Part shown: positions 1-9,109 of the stretch, piece by piece | How the letters are laid out: each line of letters starts with the position of its first letter | How positions within the stretch are numbered: position 1 is the stretch's first letter | Origin: a bacterium | GTDB taxonomy: Bacteria > Babelota > Babeliae > Babelales > UBA12409 | Assembly (NCBI GenBank): GCA_018660415.1 | Contig: JABJKG010000006.1 | Coordinates: 62,001-126,000, forward strand | Length of the DNA stretch: 64,000 nt | Reading direction: 5' to 3' | Made by a program: the position numbers and the translations under genes | The notes under the pieces: model-generated | The model's database searches: none | What the model was told of the DNA's origin: nothing | What the model saw: only the letters and a program-made list of their open reading frames with translations

Positions 1-1
1 T

Positions 2-3000
2 AGCTTTAGCAAAGATGCTGATTGATGGAATGGACTTTTTCAACTGTTCTTTGTCTTTAATATTTTGTACCACGAGTGAGATATCTGAGAACGAAATATC
101 ATTCAACGGAGTACCTGCCAGTTGTGGTACAATCTTGGCCATTTCAAGTTGATCGACTTCAGCAACAAGGTTGAGATATTCTAACATCTTAAGATCGAAG
201 TTTTGGCCAAAGCGTTTTACTTCAGTTTCAAATGGGAACTGTGTAACAACGACAGTCAATTGTTTAAAGACAATATTTCCAAGTGGTTTGCCATTTAATG
301 CTGAAATAGCGTCACTGGCTTTCCATGCTTTATAGAATGCTGGTGGTAAGCCTTTAGAGATTGGTGGAACGCTCATCTTAACTGCAATACCGTACTTACC
401 ATCCTTTTTCTTGATAAGTTTGATCATGGCTTCGACTGGGGTATTCATGAACCTCATTACACCAGATATTTCTGCATTGTCGACAGTGATTTTGGTTGGA
501 GCTCCTTGACCCTTTACCATCTTAGACTTGATCTTTAAGTTTCCAAGCTCGAGGTCTTTAAGTTCAGCAGGGACACCAGAAACGAATGAGAACGGCTTGA
601 TAGTAACTGGTGTTATAACCTTACCTTCAAGTTGTGCTGATCCTTCATCGGCTCCAGCATTAAGTTCAAATTCAAGCGCGCCAATGATTGGAGGATTAAG
701 TTTTTGACGAAGTCCAACACTGACAGCAAACTTTTTAGTTTTAAGATTAACCTTAATGACAAACTTGACTGGTCCACTAGCCGCGTCGATCTTGCCACCC
801 AAGCTTAAGGTTCCATCCTTAGCAAATTCCATTGCCATTGGGATAGCAGAAACATCACCAAGTTTTTTCAACTGAGGGATGCCAGAAAAGTCAGCCTTAC
901 CTTTGAACTTAACTTGTGGTAGTCCCGTCTTGAGAGCGTTTATGGAACCAATGCTTTGAATAATAAACCAAGCGTCAGTAACCTTAACGCCACCGAGCGG
1001 TTGAATTGAAGCAAGTTGAGGGACTAAGGTACCAAGTCCGATTTCTTTTATTTCACCAAGTACGTTTACACCTTCCAACATATCAAGACCGTCGTCCTTG
1101 AAAGGGAGGGTGGTTAATACGATGCCAAGCTTATTAAATACAAGGTCGCCAATTGGAAGCTTAGATAAGAATGGTATCGCTTCCTTAACGTTCCAGCCGG
1201 CAGGCATCATGAGCTTGAGTGTTACGTTTGGCTTGCCGCTAGGAAGTTTGACGGTTTGGATGATTGTTTTAACTGAACTGTTAAATGCTGTTACGGTTCC
1301 AAAGAGGTCCATTTTATAGACACCGTCAATAAATGATGATGCAACCTTAAGGTCGGTTAACTCAGGAGAGACTCCTTTGGCAACACTGGCAAGCTGCGGA
1401 ATTACTGTCGCGATTGATATTGATTCTGGTTTTGCTACTGCCGCTTCAAACGCGATATCAGTTTTCTTTGTTTTTGGATCGAAGTTAACTTGAGCGTCAA
1501 CATTGACAGCTACTGTGTTAATAACAGGAACGGTTATTTGTGCTGTTCCACCAATAGAGATGTCAAAGCTCGTAGGTGGTTTTTTAATACCTTCAGGTCC
1601 GAGTAATGCTACAACATCAAGGGTAGCGTTTTTAACGACCGGGTTAACCTTGATATCCTTATCGATTTGACCGGTGAAGGTAAGTTCTTTAGCATTGACT
1701 GTCGCTTTAAACTTGCCTGTTTCTATGGAAATTTGCGGTAACTTAAGTTTACTAAAGTCAGCCTTACCAGTAAGTGTGATGTCTGGAAGTTTGGTTGCAA
1801 GGTTGGCAACATCATCTACTTTCTGTACAACGAAATTAACATCAGTCAGTTCTAGACCATTAAATGGTGGTTGTTTAAACTGTGGTGCAAGAAGTCCTGC
1901 ATCCAGCTCGGCAATGGTACCAATAATGTTGATTCCTTTAGTCATTGCCATTTTAAGGTCAGGGAACGAGGTGGCTGGAAGGTCTTTGGTGGTGAATATA
2001 ATATTGAGGTCATCAAAGACGAGGTCGCCTAATGGCATCCCTTTCATTTTTGGAATCGCGTCACTGATTTTCCATGGCGCTGATAGTTTTGCAATCTGTT
2101 TTCCGGCATCTTTTTTGAACGCATATTTTTGTAACATATCTAATGCGACTTTTGGTGTTGGTGCGCTTACCTTGAGTGCGATGTCATAACCACTACCGTC
2201 TGCTTTTTTATCAAGGATGATAGTAACATAAACCCGAACATCGGAGCCAGGGAACTTCATAAGCCCTGAAATTTCTGCATTATCAAGAGAGAGCTTGGTC
2301 GCTCCACCGACACCAGCCTTAGTATTGATTTGTAATGCACCGATCTCGAGATCTTTTAACTGCGCCGGAACACCAGGTATTTTTGCAAGCGGCTTAATAG
2401 TGAGCGGCTTGATAACAATGCCTGACAGTTTAGCGGCTCCATCGCCAACGGCTGCGTCAACCTTGACTTCAATTTCTTTGAAATCAAAGTACTGACCCAT
2501 TGCGGCAGGAACGGGAATGACTTGATGGATGCTCGTACTAATTTTGAATTTTTTCTGAAGCGGTGTTGCTTCTATGTCTAAGTCAACAGTGCCCGCAGCG
2601 GCTGCAAACGTGGTATGGAACTTGAGGGTGCCGTTTTTATCAATCTGGCCGCCAATTGGCAATGCGGAAAGCGATGGTGCACCAGGAATTTTCATATTGA
2701 GATTAGAAAGATCGGCAATAGCTTTGATTTTAATGAACGGGATAAGTTTACCAGAACGTAATTGTTTTAACGCATCAAGTGGTAACTCTTGTAACTCAAA
2801 TCCGATATCAGCAAACTCTATACCGGCCAATGGTGTTGATGCTAGTTGTGGTACAAATTCACCAAAGTTTAGTTTCGGTAACTGTCCGAACATGTTCAAG
2901 CCAGGAACCAGTCCACCAGGACCATTCAAGCCGCCAGGAAGAGCTGGAGCACCCGGGACTGCAGGTGGTGCTACCGCGCCTGGAGTTGGAGCGTTAATAC

Positions 3001-6000
3001 CAGGAGTTGGAGGCAATGCACCAGTAACGCTGGCAAGTTCAGGACCTTGAAGTGGTGGTAATCCAGCAGGGACTGTAGAGAGTAACATGTCAGGGAATGT
3101 TATATTGGCGAGTGGAGTTTTCTTGAGCGCTGGCATGGCTTGTACAATATTGAAGTTTGGCGGTGTCAGTGCAACCATGACAAAGTCTGTGAATTTAATT
3201 CCTTTAAGCATGCTGGCAAACGATGTTGGTATTGCACCAGCTTTAATGCCAGGTCGTGGTGGAAGTTTTAAGGTTGCATCCACAGAGATGTTGTTCAAGA
3301 CTGGGATGGTGAGCTTACCATTAACTGCAAAGTCAAAGCCGGTTGGCGCGCTCTTGATACCATTGGCAAAATCAATATTGATCATAAAGCGTGCATTACC
3401 AAGTGTTCCTACATTGGCAATCTCGATTCCCTTCTTAGGAAGGATAACCTCGACAGCTACTTTTTTAGGAGTGATATCAAATGAGACTGAAGCTTCATCA
3501 AGCTTGACTGGAAAGTTCGGGATTTGGAGCTTGGAAAAATCACCCGTACCAGAAATATGCATGGACGGGATTTCTTTTTTCAATTGGTCCATGTTTTTAA
3601 CATTTTGGATACTAAACGCGACATCGGTAAGCGTTACGTCATTGAGTGGTGTTGATTTCAATTGTGGTAATATCAATCCGGCATTAAGTTCATCTACTTC
3701 AGCAAAGATATTAATGAACGGTTTCATTGGAAGTTCAAGTAATTCGCCAAACTGTTTAATATTAGTTTTAAAGTCAAACTGTGTGAACACAAATGTCAGT
3801 TGCTTAAATATAATGCCGCCTAATGGCTTACCTTTTAACGATGGGATAGCTTGTGCAGCACTCCATGGTTTATACATGGCTTCTGGTAGTCCTGGCTCCA
3901 CAGGGGGGATACTTACTTTTACTGCAAGATCATAAGAACCATTCGAGTTTTTAACAGGATTTAATAATGCTTCGACTGGAGTGTTAAGAATTGAGACGAC
4001 ACCAGATATTTTTGCATTCTCGACAGTTATTTTTTTAGGTTCTCCAGCCTTGAGTTTAGTTTCAATTTTAAGATGTCCCATCTCTGCACTTTGAAGTTCT
4101 GCTGGTGCGCCAGAGATGTAAGAGAATGGCTTAATTGTAGCCGGTTGAATAATGGCACCTTTAAGTTCTAAGTTTTTAGGATCGGCATCAATTTCTACTT
4201 CAAACTCTACAGTCCCAATAACTGGGATATTTAATTTTTGACGTGTAAGGACTCCGATTGATACTTTTTCAGCCGCAGTTTTTGCTAAAGGGTTAGCGCT
4301 GATTTTGATATCTACAGAACCTGTAGGAGCTTTAAATGGTGCATGCATTGATAATGCGCCAGTCTTGCCAAACGAACCAGACAAAGGAACGCTTGAAAGG
4401 TTGCCAAGGTGGCGTAAGCTGTCTATTTCAGACAGGTCTGCTTGTGCAGAAAAGTCTATTACAATATTTTTAACGTCTTGCAGTGAGTGAAGACCTTGGA
4501 TGACCAGGTTAAGGTTATTAAAGACGATATTTTGTAATGGAGAAGCACCAAGCTTAGGCATGAGTGCTTTAAAGTTTAATTTTTTAACAGCACCAATAAT
4601 GTTGATGCCTTTAAGGATTTTTATATTGAGCTTCTTATCAAAATAATCAACAGGAGAAACAACAAGCGTAAACTCGTCAAAAGTAATATTATTTATTGGA
4701 TTACTAGCTAGTGATGGAATTGCTTTGCCGATAGTCCATTTTGGCGGCATGACTGCAGTTAAAACATGTTGTGATGAGCCTGCAACTTTTACTGATTGTA
4801 CTTCAGCACTCACAGCGGTATTGAGGAGTGTTGTTTTACCAGCAACAACGAGTGATGTTTTATCATTAGAGACATATGATTTAAGAGAGAGGTCAGAAAG
4901 TTCTAAGTCGCTTAATGCAGGAACACTGGTTTGTTCAAATGGTTTAAGCGTGGTTGGGTGATTGATGACTGCTTCAAGGTCGAATCTACCGGTCTTGGAG
5001 TTAAATATTGCATCGAGGTCGGCTTTGACATTGCCTACTATCGGAACGGATGCTGCAACCTCACCATGGAGAACCATGTTAACATCAGTCGTTTGTTTAA
5101 TTGGTTGGATGGTTGCATCAATAGAGATAGCTCCATGAGCGATACGACCAAAAGCTGGAAGGCTGAGTGCGCTTGGCAGTGGAACTTCCATGTGCAACTT
5201 GTTGAGTTCTAGACTAGCTGTGCATGGTAAGCTGTTGAGTGGAATAGAAAGGCCTTTAATATCTAACTTAGAAAGGTCGACCTTGCCAGTAAAATCAGTC
5301 AGAGGGATTCCTTTTTTGAGTTGTTCAAATGAGTTGATGTGTGACATTGCAATGCCAACATCATGCATTGCAACTTTATTGAGAGGACTGTTTTCAAATG
5401 CTGATTGCAAAAGCCCGAGACTCAAATGATCAATAGCGCCAAAGACATTAATTCCCGGGTGCACTGTCGGTGCAAGTGACTCACTTCCCAGCTTGAATTT
5501 TTCTACATGCTCAAATGAAGAAATTATAATCTCTGATGATGTTAATGGGATATGTCCGAGCGATTGTCCGGCAATCGTTGGTATGAGTTGTCCTAGGGTG
5601 AAGTTGCGCGGAAGGGGGACCTTCATAACGATGTCATAATCGTTATCACCTTTTTGCTTCATGGTAAATGAAGCTTTAAGTGTTTTTCCAAACAGCTCAA
5701 TCTCGCCGGTAATAGTGAGCGTAACCTTGCCGGGTATGGGTTCAGATTTTTCTGGTGGGGTTAACAGCTCTAATTTTTTTAGCTCAAGCTTTTTCAAGCT
5801 GATCATTGCGGGTGGCAATGAAGAATGAGCAAACGGTTTGATCGAGGAGGGCTGAGACACGACTGCAGTTAAGGGTCCTGTGGACTCTTTTATGGTATAA
5901 TCCATCTCTCCAAACTGTGGAAGGGTAACCTTAAATGAGGTTTTAGTTTTTGGTTGTATTGTTGAGATGATACAGAAAAATCCAATCAAAAACCCGAGCA

Positions 6001-6022
6001 CTTTAACGGTGTTTTGCTTCAT
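2..6022 (-). CDS. Giant exported repeat protein (3' end outside window)
   Basis: Read on the minus strand from an ATG at 6022, the frame stays open to the window edge, giving at least 2,007 residues. The N-terminus has a Lys followed by a hydrophobic stretch (about residues 7-22), so it is exported or membrane-anchored. The rest is about seven diverged repeats of some 290 residues. A recurring anchor, Pro-Leu/Phe about seven residues before an Asp/Asn-Ile/Val strand, sits at residues 213, 495, 792, 1064, 1386, 1675 and 1972. Each unit then has a hydrophobic strand and a D-F/L-S-K/E-L type segment. A Pro/Gly/Ala-rich linker lies near residues 980-1045. Alternating hydrophobic residues suggest a beta-rich fold. 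I do not recognise the family; an adhesin, a lipid-transfer rod or another surface structure are possible. It lies 80 bases downstream of atpG on the same strand. Confidence 0.9.
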   Translation of the reverse strand, partial: MKQNTVKVLGFLIGFFCIISTIQPKTKTSFKVTLPQFGEMDYTIKESTGPLTAVVSQPSSIKPFAHSSLPPAMISLKKLELKKLELLTPPEKSEPIPGKVTLTITGEIELFGKTLKASFTMKQKGDNDYDIVMKVPLPRNFTLGQLIPTIAGQSLGHIPLTSSEIIISSFEHVEKFKLGSESLAPTVHPGINVFGAIDHLSLGLLQSAFENSPLNKVAMHDVGIAMSHINSFEQLKKGIPLTDFTGKVDLSKLDIKGLSIPLNSLPCTASLELNKLHMEVPLPSALSLPAFGRIAHGAISIDATIQPIKQTTDVNMVLHGEVAASVPIVGNVKADLDAIFNSKTGRFDLEAVINHPTTLKPFEQTSVPALSDLELSDLSLKSYVSNDKTSLVVAGKTTLLNTAVSAEVQSVKVAGSSQHVLTAVMPPKWTIGKAIPSLASNPINNITFDEFTLVVSPVDYFDKKLNIKILKGINIIGAVKKLNFKALMPKLGASPLQNIVFNNLNLVIQGLHSLQDVKNIVIDFSAQADLSEIDSLRHLGNLSSVPLSGSFGKTGALSMHAPFKAPTGSVDIKISANPLAKTAAEKVSIGVLTRQKLNIPVIGTVEFEVEIDADPKNLELKGAIIQPATIKPFSYISGAPAELQSAEMGHLKIETKLKAGEPKKITVENAKISGVVSILNTPVEALLNPVKNSNGSYDLAVKVSIPPVEPGLPEAMYKPWSAAQAIPSLKGKPLGGIIFKQLTFVFTQFDFKTNIKQFGELLELPMKPFINIFAEVDELNAGLILPQLKSTPLNDVTLTDVAFSIQNVKNMDQLKKEIPSMHISGTGDFSKLQIPNFPVKLDEASVSFDITPKKVAVEVILPKKGIEIANVGTLGNARFMINIDFANGIKSAPTGFDFAVNGKLTIPVLNNISVDATLKLPPRPGIKAGAIPTSFASMLKGIKFTDFVMVALTPPNFNIVQAMPALKKTPLANITFPDMLLSTVPAGLPPLQGPELASVTGALPPTPGINAPTPGAVAPPAVPGAPALPGGLNGPGGLVPGLNMFGQLPKLNFGEFVPQLASTPLAGIEFADIGFELQELPLDALKQLRSGKLIPFIKIKAIADLSNLNMKIPGAPSLSALPIGGQIDKNGTLKFHTTFAAAAGTVDLDIEATPLQKKFKISTSIHQVIPVPAAMGQYFDFKEIEVKVDAAVGDGAAKLSGIVIKPLTIKPLAKIPGVPAQLKDLEIGALQINTKAGVGGATKLSLDNAEISGLMKFPGSDVRVYVTIILDKKADGSGYDIALKVSAPTPKVALDMLQKYAFKKDAGKQIAKLSAPWKISDAIPKMKGMPLGDLVFDDLNIIFTTKDLPATSFPDLKMAMTKGINIIGTIAELDAGLLAPQFKQPPFNGLELTDVNFVVQKVDDVANLATKLPDITLTGKADFSKLKLPQISIETGKFKATVNAKELTFTGQIDKDIKVNPVVKNATLDVVALLGPEGIKKPPTSFDISIGGTAQITVPVINTVAVNVDAQVNFDPKTKKTDIAFEAAVAKPESISIATVIPQLASVAKGVSPELTDLKVASSFIDGVYKMDLFGTVTAFNSSVKTIIQTVKLPSGKPNVTLKLMMPAGWNVKEAIPFLSKLPIGDLVFNKLGIVLTTLPFKDDGLDMLEGVNVLGEIKEIGLGTLVPQLASIQPLGGVKVTDAWFIIQSIGSINALKTGLPQVKFKGKADFSGIPQLKKLGDVSAIPMAMEFAKDGTLSLGGKIDAASGPVKFVIKVNLKTKKFAVSVGLRQKLNPPIIGALEFELNAGADEGSAQLEGKVITPVTIKPFSFVSGVPAELKDLELGNLKIKSKMVKGQGAPTKITVDNAEISGVMRFMNTPVEAMIKLIKKKDGKYGIAVKMSVPPISKGLPPAFYKAWKASDAISALNGKPLGNIVFKQLTVVVTQFPFETEVKRFGQNFDLKMLEYLNLVAEVDQLEMAKIVPQLAGTPLNDISFSDISLVVQNIKDKEQLKKSIPSISIFAKA
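107..1000 (-). repeat. Second copy of duplicated two-repeat block in giant gene
   Basis: This segment, between the anchors at residues 1675 and 1972, matches 3647-4540 collinearly. Both copies have the same 297-residue anchor spacing. Shared landmarks include T-I-K-P-F, G-x-P-A-E-L, N-A-x-I-S-G-V and V-F/T-T-Q-F. Confidence 0.7.
3647..4540 (-). repeat. First copy of duplicated two-repeat block in giant gene
   Basis: This segment lies between the anchors at residues 495 and 792. It is offset from its partner at 107-1000 by exactly 3,540 bases (1,180 codons), which points to duplication of a multi-repeat block and not only single-unit expansion. Confidence 0.7.
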
Positions 6023-6102
6023 AAACTACCTTTGACAATAAATAGGCCTATTTCTTTTTTTATAATCTAGAATACCGTACTTTTAAAGTAAATGGTTATG
6101 AA

Positions 6103-6945
6103 TTATTTGCTGAAGTTAGCACTCAGCTCGGAAAGTTCTTTGGTTATTTTTGCTTGTCGGAGTTTATTGTATTGTCGTTGTGTGATTTCTAGTAGATCGC
6201 CTGCGTTGCGGGTTGCACTATCCATAGATTGGAATCGTGAAGCTTGTTCAGCATACAATGATTGAAATAGCATTAACTGTATTGAGGCTTGTAAGTTTTG
6301 ATAGCATAGTTCTTCTAAAACTTTTTCTACTGGTTCTTCCCAGACGTATAAGTTAAGATCGACAGAGTTTGTTTTTTCACTCTCTGTTGGGAAGATAAGG
6401 CCCTTTTCAGGAACTTGATTAAAAAAGCTGTGGTTAACGTTTCTAAAGACGATAACCTTGGAATATTTATAGAGATTTTTATATACGTATTCAGTTAACT
6501 CTTCGGTCATTGTTACCATTGAACGTATTGTTAAATTTTCTATAGATTTTATCGGGTTGATATCTTTTTTTGTTGCATACTCAACAGCTTTTTTACCGAT
6601 CATAATAAAATCATAGAGTTCTTTGTCATTGGTTTCATAATGATTTCTAAAGAAGCGAAAAAGCATTGTATTAAACGTTCCACATAGGCCTTTTTGTGAG
6701 CCGATCAGGATGAGTAATGTTTTTTGATCTTTGATTGGATGATCGAACGTGGGAGTCCAGCCAGGTTGTTGATTTTTTATTAACGCAAAAAGTTCAGCGA
6801 CATGTTCTTGATAGCTGGTAAGGTTGGATTCTTTGGATCTTAGGTTGGTATGATTAGACATGGCAATCAAACGCATGGCATGCGTCATCTTCTTGATCGT
6901 CTCGATTGCTTTTATTCGTTGTCTAATTTGAATTAACTGTGTCAC
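6103..6945 (-). CDS. atpG: F1F0 ATP synthase gamma subunit
   Basis: This encodes the central rotor shaft of the F1 sector, which couples proton or sodium flow to ATP synthesis or hydrolysis at the inner membrane. The 280-residue length is normal. The N-terminal helix begins with the family pattern (I-R-x-R-I-K-A-I-E-T-I-K-K-M-T-H-A-M), a G-S-Q-K-G-L-C-G-T-F-N segment lies in the middle, and a long C-terminal helix closes the protein. No other atp gene is nearby. Upstream is a divergent yacP gene and downstream is the giant repeat gene, so the usual atpAGDC order is broken here. Confidence 0.93.
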   Translation of the reverse strand: MTQLIQIRQRIKAIETIKKMTHAMRLIAMSNHTNLRSKESNLTSYQEHVAELFALIKNQQPGWTPTFDHPIKDQKTLLILIGSQKGLCGTFNTMLFRFFRNHYETNDKELYDFIMIGKKAVEYATKKDINPIKSIENLTIRSMVTMTEELTEYVYKNLYKYSKVIVFRNVNHSFFNQVPEKGLIFPTESEKTNSVDLNLYVWEEPVEKVLEELCYQNLQASIQLMLFQSLYAEQASRFQSMDSATRNAGDLLEITQRQYNKLRQAKITKELSELSANFSK

Positions 6946-7062
6946 AAAACTCTTTCTTTATTGCTTCGTTAACCTTACGATACCGTTATTCTTTTTTTTG
7001 TACAAGCGTTATACTTATTTAAAAGAGTTGTAGTGGTTTTAAAATAGAGGAAGATATATAAA

Positions 7063-7644
7063 GTGTACATAGTGATTGATGGTTATAATCTCATCAAGCA
7101 ATTATACAATGTTAACAAGATTTCCGAGAAAAAACGGGATAACTATGTCGACAAGCTGATTAAGAAGGCCAAGGATAAAGGGCATAGCTTGGTTATCGTG
7201 TTCGATGGTGGAGAGTATGGGTTCCCTACTAAAGAGCAGCGTAATAATCATTTGATTTTGTATTCAGGGTATAAAGAGAGTGCTGATGACGTTATCAAGC
7301 AGTATGTTTCCGATCATAGGAATCTAGAGATGATTGTCGTGACGTCTGATCGTGAGATTCGGGACTTTGTTCATAACCTCGGTGTTGACACGATTGGTTC
7401 GCCTGGTTTTGATAAGCTGTTCTCGCAGGACCGCCCGGATTCATCAGCTTCGTTATCAATTTCGCGTCATGCACGAACGATTAAGATGGGGGACGGTAAC
7501 GACCCTGAGTTGGATGAGTTGATGGCAGGGGTTGGAGGAGAATCGATGGTTAAGGACGATTCTGAGAAAGAATCTCGGCAGTCGGGGGCGCGTAAAGAGT
7601 CAAAGAAAGAAAAAAAGATGCGAAAAAAACTGGCTAAGTTATAG
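7063..7644 (+). CDS. YacP-like NYN-domain ribonuclease
   Basis: This is a predicted PIN-like NYN endoribonuclease of the YacP (Rae1) family, which in Firmicutes cleaves mRNA on the ribosome. The 193-residue protein starts V-I-D-G-Y-N-L-I, the acidic N-terminal motif of NYN domains. Further acidic motifs follow (V-F-D-G-G, S-A-D-D-V, V-T-S-D-R-E-I-R). The last 30 residues are Lys/Glu-rich and probably disordered. The start is GTG, chosen because AGAGGAAG lies about 10 bases upstream. It is followed 9 bases later by tsaE, so the two are probably co-transcribed. The exact substrate cannot be inferred. Confidence 0.8.
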   Translation: MYIVIDGYNLIKQLYNVNKISEKKRDNYVDKLIKKAKDKGHSLVIVFDGGEYGFPTKEQRNNHLILYSGYKESADDVIKQYVSDHRNLEMIVVTSDREIRDFVHNLGVDTIGSPGFDKLFSQDRPDSSASLSISRHARTIKMGDGNDPELDELMAGVGGESMVKDDSEKESRQSGARKESKKEKKMRKKLAKL

Positions 7645-7653
7645 GACTATACT

Positions 7654-8085
7654 ATGAAACATGAATATAAATACTCTCTTGAGAATCTTTCAACGATGGT
7701 GGATACCTTAAAGCCGTTCTTAGATCGTGCTAATGTGGTAACGCTGGAAGGTCAGCTGGGTGCTGGTAAAACAACGCTGGTAAAAGAGATCTTAAGCTCG
7801 TATGGGATTACTGAGGATGTAACCAGTCCGACCTTTAACTATGTCAATCGGTATACCGCACCTGATGGTAGGACTTTTTATCATTTTGATTTATATCGAC
7901 TGGACGATCTTGATCATTTTTACTCTGCCGGCTTTGATGAGTACCTGTACGCCTCTAACAGCCTATCTATTATCGAATGGCCTGAGCTGGTTCTGTCGCT
8001 GGTCAAAGAGAATGTCTGTAAGATCCAGCTTGAGCATGTAAACAAGGACGAGCGTGCTATGCATCTAGAATGTATCTCTGAATAA
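7654..8085 (+). CDS. tsaE: tRNA threonylcarbamoyladenosine ATPase TsaE
   Basis: TsaE is the ATPase that works with TsaB and TsaD to form the t6A modification at position 37 of ANN-decoding tRNAs. The 143-residue length is typical. The Walker A motif G-Q-L-G-A-G-K-T-T is at residues 33-41. The conserved S-P-T-F stretch, H-F-D-L-Y-R-L and I-I-E-W-P-E segments follow in the family order. It is the second gene of a short yacP-tsaE unit that ends before a convergent minus-strand gene. Confidence 0.93.
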   Translation: MKHEYKYSLENLSTMVDTLKPFLDRANVVTLEGQLGAGKTTLVKEILSSYGITEDVTSPTFNYVNRYTAPDGRTFYHFDLYRLDDLDHFYSAGFDEYLYASNSLSIIEWPELVLSLVKENVCKIQLEHVNKDERAMHLECISE

Positions 8086-8111
8086 TATTCTTTTATATTG
8101 AGCAACAAAAA

Positions 8112-8140
8112 AAGGCCCCGTCCAACTTGGACGGGGCCTT
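8112..8140 (-). terminator. Rho-independent terminator of the 8289-8828 gene
   Basis: A perfect 12-bp GC-rich inverted repeat (AAGGCCCCGTCC) with a 5-base loop. On the minus strand the stem is followed by a run of T, so it mainly serves the minus-strand gene. It may also stop tsaE transcripts, since it sits between convergent genes. Confidence 0.85.
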
Positions 8141-8288
8141 CACTAGTATAAAAACTACTTAGCGATTAGCGTCTTCTTCCTGAATGCCTGCGGCGGTCAG
8201 GACTGCTTGATCGTCCAGCGTGTTGTCTTTCAATGTTTTCTCTTGCTTCTTTTTCGCCTTGGAAGTGAGTAACGACCGCAAGGAGTGG

Positions 8289-8828
8289 TTATTCGGAACC
8301 GTCTGCCTTTTTAGTTTGAAGGCTCTCAACAACGCTATGACCCTCTTGAGCTCTGAGGAGATCAATAAGGTTTTGTACGTCTACTGTTGCGTCACCAACT
8401 TCTACTCGAACTTCTCTTACGCTTTCTACAGTTTCAAGACCTTTAAGGAGTCTATAGCCGGCCCAGCCCATTGCGCCATACTTGGCAGCAGAGATTCCAG
8501 TTTGAAGAGTGTTACCCACAACTCCTCCGTTTGGAGCTGCAGCATGAGCATGTTTGGCTAGAGTGCAGATACCGGCGAAACTCAAGAATCCAAGCCCTAT
8601 TTTTTTAGTAGCTTCAGCTTTGTTTTCCATGAGATGCTCACGGAGTTCCTCGTTTGTTCCTATTCTATACAAACCATAGGCACTACCAGCTAGAATACCA
8701 GCAGTTTCCTTTTTACTGTGTCCACATGTGAGACTACTTAATAGCGCTGCTCCGGGAATTGATACTGCAGACATGTTGCCAACTGCCAATCCTGAAAGTA
8801 ATAGTACGGTTATTTTTGAAATTTTCAC
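8289..8828 (-). CDS. Small exported protein of unknown function
   Basis: I do not recognise this 179-residue protein. I place the start at GTG 8828 because AAGGAG lies 8 bases upstream, and because the protein then begins with a clean signal peptide (K-I-S-K then a hydrophobic stretch ending near S-A-V-S). A further upstream ATG at 8876 lacks such a site. The middle contains Gly/Ala-rich, weakly hydrophobic segments (about residues 60-85 and 100-135) that could insert in a membrane. The C-terminus is charged and helical. The frame stays open past its TAA for about 40 more codons. A strong terminator follows at 8112-8140. Confidence 0.7.
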   Translation of the reverse strand: MKISKITVLLLSGLAVGNMSAVSIPGAALLSSLTCGHSKKETAGILAGSAYGLYRIGTNEELREHLMENKAEATKKIGLGFLSFAGICTLAKHAHAAAPNGGVVGNTLQTGISAAKYGAMGWAGYRLLKGLETVESVREVRVEVGDATVDVQNLIDLLRAQEGHSVVESLQTKKADGSE

Positions 8829-9109
8829 GGGTTTACTCCTTAAAAAATGAGATAATGTTGAATTAATAAAATACATGTCTACCTATAGTAAGTTTAAAAA
8901 CCAAAAAGTAAAGTTTTTTTGAGGCACTTTTAATTAATGTGTGATGGTTTGTTTATAGTGCGATCTAATCGTGCTATAGCGTGCTTTGCAATATTAGGTT
9001 TTTGTTGAAGTTTACTTGTATTAGTACATTTTTGGTTTGTGTTTATATAATACTAAGGGCAGAATATTTGGAATAAAAGTGGTTTTTTTCAAAGGTCAAG
9101 AAAAATATC

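Noticed and set aside
3087-3935. 282-codon plus-strand open frame, with several others between 1,098 and 5,429
   Set aside because: They lie antisense to the continuous giant-protein frame on the minus strand, lack ribosome-binding sites and have shadow-like composition.
8159-8365. 68-codon minus-strand frame overlapping the end of the exported-protein gene
   Set aside because: It would need a TTG start without a ribosome-binding site inside another gene. It is kept only as an observation about open frames after the stop.
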